Shown in pieces: positions 1 to 7,922 of a DNA stretch of 64,000 bases. Position 1 is the stretch's first letter; each line of letters begins with the position of its first letter. The notes under the pieces were generated by a model that searched no databases, was not told where the DNA came from, and saw nothing but the letters and a program-made list of their open reading frames with translations. Both the position numbers and the translations under genes were made by a program. This stretch comes from Streptomyces davaonensis JCM 4913 (GTDB taxonomy: Bacteria; Actinomycetota; Actinomycetes; Streptomycetales; Streptomycetaceae), in the NCBI RefSeq assembly GCF_000349325.1, contig NC_020504.1, positions 558,001 through 622,000 on the forward strand. Reading direction: 5' to 3'.

Positions 1-55
1 CTCCCCCGGCGCCGACACCGATCCGGCCCCGGCGAAGCCGAGACTCCGTGGCCGC

Positions 56-664
56 GTGCTGATGCTGACAGCCGTCGCCCTCGCGGTGCTGGCCATGTTT
101 GTCTTCGGCGACGACGAGCCGTCCACGACCGCGAGCCCGCCGCCTCCCGCGCGGACCGCCGTATCGACACCACCCGCAGGTCACGCGGCCGGCCAGCCCG
201 CGTCCAAGCACCTGCCCCCGTCCAAGCCCGTACGGCTGCTCATCCCGAAGATCTCCGTCGACGCCCCCTTCACCGACCTCACCATCGGCAAGACGGGACA
301 GCTCAATCCCCCACCCGCCGACAACACCAACCTCGTCGGCTGGTTCGCCAAAGGACCCACCCCCGGGGAGCCGGGAACCTCCGTCATCGCCGGACACGTC
401 GACACCGCCACCGCACCCGCCGTCTTCGCCGAACTCTCCGAGCTCAAAAAGGGAGACGTCTTCCAGGTCAAGCGCGCGGACGGACGAAAGGCGTCCTTCG
501 TCGTCGACAGCGCCGAGACCTTCGCCAAGGACGACTTCCCCGACGAGCGGGTCTACGGCGACACACGTTCGGCCCAGGTCCGCCTCATCACCTGCGCGGG
601 CGACTACGACCGCACCGCCAAGGACTACACCGACAACCTCGTCGTCTTCGCCCACCTCAAGTAG
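56..664 (+). CDS. class F-type sortase, 5' end probably outside window
   Basis: Sortases are membrane-anchored cysteine transpeptidases that act on the outer face of the membrane. The protein opens with a hydrophobic segment (about residues 4-18), then a Thr/Pro/Ala-rich linker, then the sortase beta-barrel (about 58-202). The catalytic triad is visible: His114 in IAGHVDT, Cys180 in LITCAGDYDR and Arg186. The short single-domain layout with an N-terminal anchor fits the actinobacterial class F group. The frame stays open to the first base of the window with basic residues (KPRLRGR) before the hydrophobic segment, so the true start is probably upstream and the listed ATG is only the first in the window. 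No substrate with a sorting signal was seen nearby. Confidence 0.85.
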   Translation: MLMLTAVALAVLAMFVFGDDEPSTTASPPPPARTAVSTPPAGHAAGQPASKHLPPSKPVRLLIPKISVDAPFTDLTIGKTGQLNPPPADNTNLVGWFAKGPTPGEPGTSVIAGHVDTATAPAVFAELSELKKGDVFQVKRADGRKASFVVDSAETFAKDDFPDERVYGDTRSAQVRLITCAGDYDRTAKDYTDNLVVFAHLK

Positions 665-691
665 GGGCTGGGCGCTCCGCTTCAGCGCTGC

Positions 692-1111
692 TTGAATGCT
701 CCGGTGATCGAACTGGTGGTTGGCCTCGCAGCAGGCGGGCTCGTGACGTGGCTGTTTCGCCGGAGAGTGAAGCAGCGCGCGGAGAGCGCAGCTCAGGGAC
801 ATGCGATCAAAGTTCCCTGCATGCTCAGGCATCCCGCGCTGGAAGGCCGCTGGCTCCGGGGGAAGATGCTGATCGGCCCCTCCACGATGGTCTGGGAGCC
901 CGGCACCAGGGCCGGGGCGGCGCTATCGCTTCCGGAGGGGCTGCGGCAGGTCAGCCTGCGTTCGCCTTCGCTGCGGGAAGCAATGATGAAGGTCAACGGT
1001 GGGTCCAGGATCGTGGAGTGCACCTCCTCCGCGGGTGCTGTCCTCATTGCCGTGATGCCGAATGAAGTGGAACTCGTGTGCACCGCCCTGAGCAGGGACG
1101 CAGCCAAGTAG
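692..1111 (+). CDS. small membrane-anchored protein of unknown function
   Basis: A 139-residue protein follows the sortase after 27 bp and may share its transcript. Residues 4-22 form one membrane helix followed by a basic stretch (RRRVKQR), so the C-terminal part is predicted to be cytoplasmic. Residues 40-135 alternate short hydrophobic and polar runs, as in a small beta domain, and recall the DUF2550 group of actinobacterial membrane proteins; that resemblance is weak. The TTG start gives the longest form; a GTG at 704 gives a form four residues shorter and is equally plausible. Function is not recognised. Confidence 0.6.
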   Translation: MNAPVIELVVGLAAGGLVTWLFRRRVKQRAESAAQGHAIKVPCMLRHPALEGRWLRGKMLIGPSTMVWEPGTRAGAALSLPEGLRQVSLRSPSLREAMMKVNGGSRIVECTSSAGAVLIAVMPNEVELVCTALSRDAAK

Positions 1112-1144
1112 GTGAAGCGCTGCGTCCCTGCGGTCATGCGGGGC

Positions 1145-1693
1145 TCAGCGCTTGAGCGTGAAGGTGAAGTCGCCCGAGAGCTTGCCGCTCAGTCGGACTG
1201 CCGAGACGAGGCTGCCCTCCACGATCAGCCGCTCGACCTCGGCCCGGGACAGACCGCAGCCGTCAGCGATCAGCCGCACCGGCCGGACCGGGATCCGTGC
1301 GGCGAAGCGGACCGAGACGTCGATCACCTCACGGTCCAGGTGATCCGATCCGCCGGTGTCGAGGCGCCAGGCACCTGCCCAGTCGAGGGCTATGCGATTA
1401 CGGCGCTGCACGACCGGATCCTGAAGCAGTTCAGCAGTCAGGCCGAGGTCGTTGTCGTGCAGCCGGTCCAGCAACTCAGGTCGCACCGAGCGCACGTTCG
1501 CCCGCTCCAGAACCGTGAGCTTCGCCGTTTCCCCGCACCCGGTGCAGAGCACGAGGAGCCAGGCGTCGATGAGCTTGTGGTTGGCGTTGACGCGGAATTT
1601 TCCGCTCGCCCGGAAGCGGTCGGACGCGCACGCGTGGCAGCGGCGCAGGACGAGTGGCAGGCAGGTGGGCGCGACCACCCAGGTATTGAGCAC
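1145..1693 (-). CDS. DUF1062 family protein
   Basis: A 182-residue protein of the DUF1062 family, soluble and of unknown biochemical role. Two cysteine pairs, Cys19/Cys22 (RCHAC) and Cys50/Cys53 (CTGCG), look like a zinc ribbon in the N-terminal third, with the family core sequence KFRVNANHKLIDAW between them. The C-terminal half is helical and ends in a short positively charged tail. It converges on the upstream membrane protein with a 33-bp gap. The start is a GTG. Family membership is clear from length and the cysteine spacing; no pathway can be inferred from context. Confidence 0.8.
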   Translation of the reverse strand: MLNTWVVAPTCLPLVLRRCHACASDRFRASGKFRVNANHKLIDAWLLVLCTGCGETAKLTVLERANVRSVRPELLDRLHDNDLGLTAELLQDPVVQRRNRIALDWAGAWRLDTGGSDHLDREVIDVSVRFAARIPVRPVRLIADGCGLSRAEVERLIVEGSLVSAVRLSGKLSGDFTFTLKR

Positions 1694-1915
1694 AGAAGTA
1701 CACCGGTTTCAGTGAGAAGTCCGCAGCAAGAAGAGGCGCGGCGCACATGCGCGACGCGCGACAGATCAGCTCTCGGGAGGTCTCACAGGGTGTACAACGG
1801 CCCGTCCTTGACTGGACAACTTGGTGAGGCAGCACGGTACGGGCGCAGGCCAGCACCGTTCCACTGATTTTCCGGGCGCACTCAGTGCGAGGCTCGACCG
1901 GTGAGAGGGTGTGGC

Positions 1916-2557
1916 ATGGAGATTGCCAACCGCACGCTGACGGTGGACGTGGTCGCCGCACTGAAGTACTGGCCTGAGATCATCTGGGGAGGTCAGGAGA
2001 ACCCTACGGACCCGGTGGATCTCACTGTTCTGCCCCCTTTCTTCAACGAGGTGCTGAAGGACCTTCCCTGGTGGAACCGCGACTGGAAGGTCAGCCACGT
2101 CGAGCCGGCTCGTCCTCTGGAGATCGAGAGCGATCACCACGGTCACCCTTCGAGGTTCACCGAGGTGTCAGTGCCGGGCACGGTCGGATCCGGCGGTGGT
2201 GAGAGCCTGCCGTTCGTCGCGAAGATCGGGTTCGCCGGTGACCAACTGATCCGATTTCAGGCCAAGATCGGCGACGTGGTCCTGGGGCCAGCCGTCGCCC
2301 CCGCCGGGCGGCTGGAGCCGCATCCGTTCGCAAGGGTGCTCACCGGGTTGATGGACCTGCGCGGGATTCCGGTCAAGGTGATGGCCAGGGAAACGGCACG
2401 ATCGATGTCCACCATCCACATGCTTCGCAGCGGAAGGCTCAACCCGGATCCGCTTCTCGCCCAGGAGATCGCCAAGGCGCTGGGCATGTCCGAAGCGGAC
2501 GTCAGAGTCATCGCCGGACTCGAAAACGCAGGTGCAGCACCCGGTCGCCCTGGATGA
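1916..2557 (+). CDS. unknown protein with C-terminal XRE-like HTH
   Basis: A 213-residue protein not recognised as a named family. The first 140 residues are rich in Trp and acidic residues (WPEIIWGG, WWNRDWKV) and look like a globular sensing or binding domain. Residues 145-200 form a helix-turn-helix of the XRE/Cro type, with an LxxLMDLRGIPVKVMARETA first helix pair and an SxxLAQEIAKALGMSEADVRV end. An HTH at the C terminus is unusual for XRE proteins. The ATG at 1916 was chosen because a GAGAGG sits 7 bases upstream; a GTG at 1901 would add five residues. Its 3' end overlaps the convergent reductase gene by 50 bp. Confidence 0.6.
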   Translation: MEIANRTLTVDVVAALKYWPEIIWGGQENPTDPVDLTVLPPFFNEVLKDLPWWNRDWKVSHVEPARPLEIESDHHGHPSRFTEVSVPGTVGSGGGESLPFVAKIGFAGDQLIRFQAKIGDVVLGPAVAPAGRLEPHPFARVLTGLMDLRGIPVKVMARETARSMSTIHMLRSGRLNPDPLLAQEIAKALGMSEADVRVIAGLENAGAAPGRPG

Positions 2558-3119
2558 CCACATGGGGATCCTCCAGCAGATGCTGCCCGTCGATGCTGCC
2601 GAAGTAGCGCTTGCCCGACCCGAACACCACCGGCACCACGTCCATGGCCACCTCGTCCACCAGGCCCGCCGCGAGGATCTGGCCGCCCACGTCACCGGCG
2701 CACACGGCGACGGTCCGCTCACCGGCGAGCTCCTGGGCCTTGTCGATCGCGGCCGCCACGCTGTCGACGAAGTGGTACGACGCCTCGGGGTGCCAGCCCT
2801 CGGGCTTGGGTCGGTGGGACACCACGACCACGTGGTCACCCGCGGGTGGGTGGCCTTCCCAGCCGTTCATCAGGTCGAAGAAGTGGCGGCCCATCACGAT
2901 CGTGCCGATCGACTCCCACATCTGCCGGACGTACCCCGCCGACGCACGTGAGACCTTGAAGCCGCTTCCGGCTCCGGAATGGTCGTACTGCTGATCGCCG
3001 CCTTCGGTGATGGACGTGTCCCCGCTGAAGTACCACTCGTGGAGCGACCCGACGTCGTCGTTCTTGTCGGCGATGAAGCCGTCCACCGACACCACGTTGT
3101 GCATGATCACTGTGCCCAC
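2508..3119 (-). CDS. dihydrofolate reductase-family (RibD C-terminal-like) protein
   Basis: A 203-residue protein with the RibD C-terminal/DHFR-like fold, a NAD(P)H-dependent reductase family of mostly unknown substrate. Family landmarks are the N-terminal HNVVSVDGFIA strand, GTIVMGRHFFDLMNGW, VAVCAGDVGGQILAAGLVDE (the nucleotide-binding loop) and the final FGSGKRYFG segment. The GTG at 3119 was chosen because GAGGAG lies a few bases upstream; the longer open frame to 3179 adds a low-complexity tail with no support. It lies 75 bp downstream of, and in line with, the AraC regulator, so it may be that regulator's target. Confidence 0.8.
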   Translation of the reverse strand: MGTVIMHNVVSVDGFIADKNDDVGSLHEWYFSGDTSITEGGDQQYDHSGAGSGFKVSRASAGYVRQMWESIGTIVMGRHFFDLMNGWEGHPPAGDHVVVVSHRPKPEGWHPEASYHFVDSVAAAIDKAQELAGERTVAVCAGDVGGQILAAGLVDEVAMDVVPVVFGSGKRYFGSIDGQHLLEDPHVVIQGDRVLHLRFRVRR

Positions 3120-3194
3120 GGGCTCTCCTCGGCTCGCCCTGCCGCTATCTCCCTCCGATCCTGACGCCTCCGAGGGCAACCGGCATGTAAGAAA

Positions 3195-4037
3195 TCAATC
3201 GGCGGGCATCGGACCGGCGTCCGGCGGGAACCCCTGCTCGGCGGGGAAGCGGCGCCGCAGGGTCAGGTACTCCGTCGGGGTGTGGCCGGTGAAGTCCTTG
3301 AACTCCCTGCTGAAATGGGCATGGTCGAAGTAGCCCGCCGCCTGAGCGAGTTCCGACCAGTCGACCGGACGCGAGGCGTCCACGGACAGGATCAGCCGCG
3401 AGAAGCGGTAGATCCGCGCCACCCGTTTCGGGGTGACCCCGACATGCGACTTGAACTGCGTGGCCAGGTGATTGCCACTCACCCCGACGGCACCGGCCAG
3501 CGCACCGACCGGGAGCGCGCCGTGGGAGGTCTCCAACCGCCGGCCGGTGTGCCGGACCAGATCGAGACCGCGCGGCGGCTCCTCGGCAAGCCGCGATCGC
3601 AGCTCCTGCTCCAGCACGCACAGTGTCTCGGCGGGCGAGGCGATGTCGCCGACCTGGTTCTGGATCCGGTCCACGGACCGTTGCCAGACGGCGTCGACCG
3701 GCACCCACCGGTCCCGCAGCTCACTGGCCGGCATGCCGATGAAAGCTGACATCCCCCAGGGCTTGAAGTGGACCCCGACCAGCCGCACCCATGTGGGGTG
3801 CTCGACGAGAAAGCGCCTGGTCCAGACGCCCATGAACCACCCGTCGGTGAGCACCGCCGACGGCACCGCAGGGTCGGAATCCCACAGGCGGACGGGTCCG
3901 CCCAGGTTGACGAACAGGTGCGCCGACGGCATCGGCGGGATGTTCATCCGGCGATGGCGCGGCACCCCGGTCAGGCAGTAGATGTCGTCGATGAACCGGT
4001 CCAGCGGCGGGCCGGGCACCCGGCCGACGTATTCCAT
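3195..4037 (-). CDS. AraC-family transcriptional regulator
   Basis: A 280-residue regulator. The N-terminal half (about 1-150) is the effector domain common in actinobacterial AraC proteins, containing HLFVNLGGPVRLW and VGVHFKPWGMSAF. The C-terminal half carries the double helix-turn-helix: first unit GALAGAVGVSGNHLATQFK, second unit ELAQAAGYFDHAHFSREFK, followed by the signature FTGHTPTEYLTLRRR. It precedes the DHFR-family gene on the same strand by 75 bp and probably controls it or itself. The effector is unknown. Confidence 0.9.
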   Translation of the reverse strand: MEYVGRVPGPPLDRFIDDIYCLTGVPRHRRMNIPPMPSAHLFVNLGGPVRLWDSDPAVPSAVLTDGWFMGVWTRRFLVEHPTWVRLVGVHFKPWGMSAFIGMPASELRDRWVPVDAVWQRSVDRIQNQVGDIASPAETLCVLEQELRSRLAEEPPRGLDLVRHTGRRLETSHGALPVGALAGAVGVSGNHLATQFKSHVGVTPKRVARIYRFSRLILSVDASRPVDWSELAQAAGYFDHAHFSREFKDFTGHTPTEYLTLRRRFPAEQGFPPDAGPMPAD

Positions 4038-4074
4038 GGACCCAGTGTGGCCGCCCGAGCGTTCGGCTCGCCTG

Positions 4075-5619
4075 TCACTGGCCGCTCTGTGGGCTGTAGG
4101 GCTGGAGGAGCTGGTCGACGGGTGCGTAGTCGTCAGTGAGGAGTTGGGTGTCGCCGAGCCAGGAGGTGAGGTCGTCGCCGGTGGCGATCTTCCAGCCGGT
4201 CTTGCGGGTGTCCAGCGAGTCCTGGGTCGCGGAGAGGTCGACGGGGCGGTTGGAGGCGAGCACGACCAGGTTGCCGCCCTTGGGGGTGGCGGTCGGGGCG
4301 AGGCCGATGTCGGTGGGTTCGCCGAGGAGGGCGACGTGCTCGAAAGTCTCGCTGAGGGTGGCTACTTCGGCGCGGGCGAAGGCCAGTTCACCGTGATCGA
4401 TGAGGTTGGCGACGTACAGGCCGTCCTCGTTGAGCACCCGCCGTATGTCCGTCATCGCTTCCCTCGTGGTGAGGTGCCACGGCACGCTGACGCCCCCGAA
4501 GGCGTCGCCGACGACGAGGTCGCGGCTGTCGGTGTCCAGTCGTCGCAGGCCGAGCCTGCCGTCCTCGGTGCGTACGTCGATGTCGGCTTGTGCTGTCAGC
4601 CCGAGTCGGTCGCGGTTGATGCGTACGACGCCGCTGTCGATCTCGGAGACCAGGCTGGTTGTCCCGGGCCGCGTGGCCGCGAGGTAGCGGGGGAACGTGA
4701 GCCCGCCGCCGCCCAAGTGGTAGGCGGCAAGCGGCTCGCCGTCGGGAAACGCCGCGTCTACGACCGATGCGATGGCGCGCACGTAGGCGAACTTCAGGAA
4801 GGTCGGGTCGTCGATGTCGACGTAGGAGTGCCGCACGCCGTCCAGGAGGAGGGTGCGGCCGCTCTCCCGGTCGGGGTCCGTGACAACTCTTGCGCAGTGG
4901 TATCTGGTCTCGGTGTCGCAGCCACCGGGGGCGACCGTGGTGGCGAGGCCGCCTGCGACGATCACGAGGGTCAGGGCCGGGATGCCGATCCAGCCGCGGG
5001 TTCGCCACTCGACCAGCGCCGAGCCGGCCACCAGCAGGACCCCGAGACCGATCAGGATGCTGCTGACCGGGAACCGCGCCACCAGCACGAAGCCGGTGAG
5101 GACGGTGCCGACGATGGCGCCGAGGGTGCTGACTCCGGACAGCCGGCCGACCACCGTTCCGGTCTCGGCGAGGCTGGTCAGACGCAACTTGGTCACGATC
5201 GGCGTCACCGCGGACAGCAGCGCGCCCGGTACGAGGATGGTCAGCGCCGCGATGAGGAAGAGCAGCGCCGGCGCCCACTCCGCCGTGCTGCGCAGTACGA
5301 CGGGGGTCAGGGCCACGACCGCTCCGGACAGCCCCAGCGAGGGGCCGAGAAGCCGGCGTGGACTGACCTGGTCGGCGATGCGCCCGCCCATCCAGGAACC
5401 GGCGGCGATCGCGGTGAGGGCGATGCCGATCACCATGGTGCTGGTCTCCAGGGTGAGACCGAGGTAGGGAGCCAGCAGTCGTAAGGAGACGATCTCGACC
5501 ACGAGGACCGCGGCGGAGGCGGCGAACACGAGCGCGACAGCCGTACGGGAACCCAGGCCGTTTTCGCGAGGCCTGTCCCCGGCAACGGGCGACGAAGACA
5601 ATCCGGTCACACACGGCAT
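4075..5619 (-). CDS. fused membrane protein/spermidine synthase-like protein
   Basis: A 514-residue two-part protein. Residues 25-235 hold about seven membrane helices, including the family motif VEIVSLRLLAPYLG in the first. Residues 245-500 form a Rossmann domain of the polyamine aminopropyltransferase type: YHLGGGGLTFPRYL is the nucleotide-binding glycine loop, VSEIDSGVV supplies the acidic ribose ligand, and VVGDAFGG is the post-strand acidic motif. The usual catalytic GGG-D pattern is only partly kept, so polyamine synthesis is doubtful; these fusions are widespread in actinobacteria without an assigned substrate. It is convergent with nothing and stands alone between the AraC gene and an unknown gene. 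Confidence 0.85.
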   Translation of the reverse strand: MPCVTGLSSSPVAGDRPRENGLGSRTAVALVFAASAAVLVVEIVSLRLLAPYLGLTLETSTMVIGIALTAIAAGSWMGGRIADQVSPRRLLGPSLGLSGAVVALTPVVLRSTAEWAPALLFLIAALTILVPGALLSAVTPIVTKLRLTSLAETGTVVGRLSGVSTLGAIVGTVLTGFVLVARFPVSSILIGLGVLLVAGSALVEWRTRGWIGIPALTLVIVAGGLATTVAPGGCDTETRYHCARVVTDPDRESGRTLLLDGVRHSYVDIDDPTFLKFAYVRAIASVVDAAFPDGEPLAAYHLGGGGLTFPRYLAATRPGTTSLVSEIDSGVVRINRDRLGLTAQADIDVRTEDGRLGLRRLDTDSRDLVVGDAFGGVSVPWHLTTREAMTDIRRVLNEDGLYVANLIDHGELAFARAEVATLSETFEHVALLGEPTDIGLAPTATPKGGNLVVLASNRPVDLSATQDSLDTRKTGWKIATGDDLTSWLGDTQLLTDDYAPVDQLLQPYSPQSGQ

Positions 5620-5670
5620 CTTTCCATGCGGCCCATCCGCACACGGGAGTTGCGTGACCGGGGTGTGCAG

Positions 5671-6399
5671 TCAGTTGACGCGGGACGGCCTGGCGAGGGT
5701 GAGAGCCGTCCAACGTCGCAGTTCCTCTTCGTGGTTGCCGGTCTCCGTGGCCTGCGCGACGGCCGCGGTGTCCTCGGGTGAGGGCGGCTCGCCGTTGCGG
5801 AAGAGGAGAGTCAGCGGCCAGGCGGGGGTGCTGGGCCGATCCCCGTCGAAGGCGTGCCAGACCCAGGCCCCGTCGAACCGCCAAGCCCTGCCGTCCTGGT
5901 CACCGATCTCGTCCCCAACGTGAAGGAAGGCATAGGGGCGGAAGAGCAACTCGATACTGATGGGTTCGCCGCCCACCGGATCGAGCGCGTACCCCTGGTC
6001 CTCGAGGTCGGGATCGTGGGACTCGCCCTGCTTGAGAGCTTCGAGGTAGCAAGCGGGGCGCGGCAGCAGGCCAGTGACCATGGGTGGGTCGAAGTGGTGG
6101 ACGGACGTGACGTGCACGATGGTTGGCTCCATTCCCACCTGGCAGGTGTCGCCCGGTTTCAGGGTGATCTCCGCCGGCCTGGTGCGGAAGTAGGAGCGGT
6201 CCCACTCGTACGAGTCGGGTGTGGGCAGCGCGTGGTCCCCGTTCCAACCAAAGCCCTGCGCCTGCGGATCCACCTCGTTCCACGGCCAGCGTACGGCGAC
6301 GTAGGAGCCGCAGACCGAGGTCACCGTCGTCTCGGTGAAGGGACATTCCAGCCTCAGCACATCGCCGGGCCTGAACTCGTCGCCGCCGCTGTCACCCAT
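5671..6399 (-). CDS. hypothetical protein, soluble, Trp/Pro-rich
   Basis: A 242-residue acidic protein not assigned to a family. It has no signal peptide or membrane helix. Repeated small beta segments with conserved Trp and Pro residues (VAVRWPWNEVDP, GFGWNGDH, RAWRFDGAWVW) suggest a compact beta-rich domain. The ATG at 6399 was chosen because GGAGGAGGG lies just upstream; the frame is open to 6546 but that extension is Arg/His-rich and lacks a ribosome site. It is divergent from the downstream monooxygenase-like gene, with 115 bp between the starts. Confidence 0.6.
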   Translation of the reverse strand: MGDSGGDEFRPGDVLRLECPFTETTVTSVCGSYVAVRWPWNEVDPQAQGFGWNGDHALPTPDSYEWDRSYFRTRPAEITLKPGDTCQVGMEPTIVHVTSVHHFDPPMVTGLLPRPACYLEALKQGESHDPDLEDQGYALDPVGGEPISIELLFRPYAFLHVGDEIGDQDGRAWRFDGAWVWHAFDGDRPSTPAWPLTLLFRNGEPPSPEDTAAVAQATETGNHEEELRRWTALTLARPSRVN

Positions 6400-6514
6400 C
6401 GCGCCCTCCTCCAAATCCTCCTGCGCATCCGGAGCGATCATCACAGACGGCGACGGCTCCGGATCGTGGTGGGCACGCCTTGTCCGGCCGCCGGCGCACG
6501 CATACGCTCGGAGC

Positions 6515-6838
6515 ATGATCTGTCGTGTGTGGCGGGGCTGGACCACGAACGAGAACGCCGATGCCTACGAGCGCATCGTCCGGGGGCAGGTCATTCCCGG
6601 GATCGAGGCGCGGCACATCCCGGGCTTTGTGTCGATCGACCTGGTCCGGCGTGAGCGGGAGAGCGACGTCGAGTTCATGACCCTGATGTGGTTCGACACG
6701 CTCGACTCCGTGCGGGCGTTCATGGGCGAGGACTACGAGACGGCGCATGTACCGGCGGCCGCGCAGGCAGTGCTCTCGGACTTTGACAAGCAGTCAGTGC
6801 ACTACGAGGTGCTCGATCGTCGTGAGCAGCCCAAGTAA
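6515..6838 (+). CDS. antibiotic biosynthesis monooxygenase (ABM)-family protein
   Basis: A 107-residue protein with the small ferredoxin-like ABM fold. Landmarks are the opening CRVWRGWTTNENADAYERI, the strand GFVSIDLVRRE, and EFMTLMWFDTLDSVRAFMG, where the TLMWFD strand-helix is diagnostic. Members act as cofactor-free monooxygenases, haem-degrading enzymes or simply stress proteins, so the substrate cannot be named. The ATG at 6515 matches the family length; the frame continues upstream to 6335 without a better start. Confidence 0.75.
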   Translation: MICRVWRGWTTNENADAYERIVRGQVIPGIEARHIPGFVSIDLVRRERESDVEFMTLMWFDTLDSVRAFMGEDYETAHVPAAAQAVLSDFDKQSVHYEVLDRREQPK

Positions 6839-6862
6839 GCCCGAGTAGGCGCCTCGGATCGC

Positions 6863-7896
6863 TCAATCCCCGCTGTCTGCGGCGAGAACGGAAGGCGCGC
6901 TCGGCAGCCGGTGGCGGACGAAGAGCGTGGTGGGAACGGCGACGATCACCAGGGCGATGCCGCCCACCAGCAGACCCCGGTGGACCGCGTCCGTGAACGC
7001 TTGCGGCACTGCCTCCGCGACCGTCCGGGCGAGGGACGGGGGCAGCCCGGTTCCGCCGCCTCCCTGCGACGCCCCGGCCACGATCCGCTCGGCGTCCGAG
7101 CCCGTGGTCCCGGCGTCGACGAGGCGGTCGCGCAGGTTGTCGGGGAAGCGGGTGGTGACGATGGTGCCCAGCACACTGGGGCCCAGGACGTTACCGAGCT
7201 GGCGGGCCATGTTGATGGCCGAGGCGGCCATGCCGGCCTGGAGCGGGGGAACGCTGCTGACCGCTGCCGCGGACGAGGGGGCGACCAGCAGTCCGCCGCC
7301 GATACCGGCCAGGAGCAGGCCGGGCCACATGGCGCCGTATCCGTCGAACGGGCCCACCGAGAGGAGGGCGAGCGCACCGGCGCCCATGACCAAGAGGCCC
7401 GCGGTGAGGACCGCGGCGAATCCGAAGCGGCGCACCAGACGCGGCGCGAGCGCGCTGACGGCGACGAAGGTGACGAACAGGGCCAGCATCCGTATGCCGA
7501 CCTCAAGGGTGCTGTTCTGGCGGACGCGTTGCATGTAGAGCACGCTCAGCAGTGCCACGCCGACGAATCCGAACATGGCCGCCGCGGCCACGCCCATGAC
7601 CGCGCTGAACGAGGCGCTGCGGAAGAGGCGCAGGTCGAGCATCGGGTCCTCGTGGCGCAGTTCCACCCACACGAAGAGGCCTGCCGAGAGGGCGAAGACC
7701 ACGTACGCCGTGACGATCGGAGCGTCGGTGTAGCCGCTCGCGCCGCCCTGGATGATCGCGTAGGTCGCCGAGGCGAGGGCCACCGTGCCCAGCAGTACGC
7801 CCGCGGGGTCCAGCCTGCGTGAGGGGTGCTTGCTCTCGTGCACGAACACGGGCGCCAGTGCGGCCGCGAGGGCGCCGCCGATGAGGAGGTTGGTGA
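6863..7896 (-). pseudogene. 3' part of an MFS (EmrB/QacA-type) drug exporter gene, interrupted
   Basis: This segment encodes the C-terminal two thirds of a 14-helix drug-proton antiporter: NLLIGGALAAALAP leads into RRLDPAGVLLGTVALAS, then further membrane helices to the stop at 6863. The reading frame continues past the apparent start at 7849 up to about 7896 and then meets foreign DNA. The missing upstream codons are found on the same strand at 11611-11757. Joining the two pieces gives HSVYL-TNLLIGG, which matches the usual VFLVNLPVG position of these exporters in length and frame. The gene is therefore interrupted by the insertion sequences between, and non-functional. Confidence 0.85.
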
Positions 7897-7912
7897 GTTG
7901 AAGTGCTCTCCC

Positions 7913-7922
7913 TCGTAAACGA
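7913..7922. repeat. target-site duplication of the IS1182-like element, left copy
   Basis: TCGTAAACGA occurs directly outside the 13-bp terminal repeat at 7923 and again at 9707-9716 on the other side. The 10 bases are the centre of the IS605 right-end hairpin (loop plus three stem pairs on each side). Confidence 0.75.

Noticed and set aside
4388..5884. 498-codon frame overlapping the spermidine-synthase-like gene on the same strand
   Set aside because: Arg/Pro/Gly/His-rich composition with no domain; a frame shadow of the gene at 4075-5619.
6863..7849. A functional 328-residue MFS protein
   Set aside because: The apparent start lies inside a membrane-spanning region of a longer exporter; the missing upstream codons are found beyond the insertions at 11611-11757.
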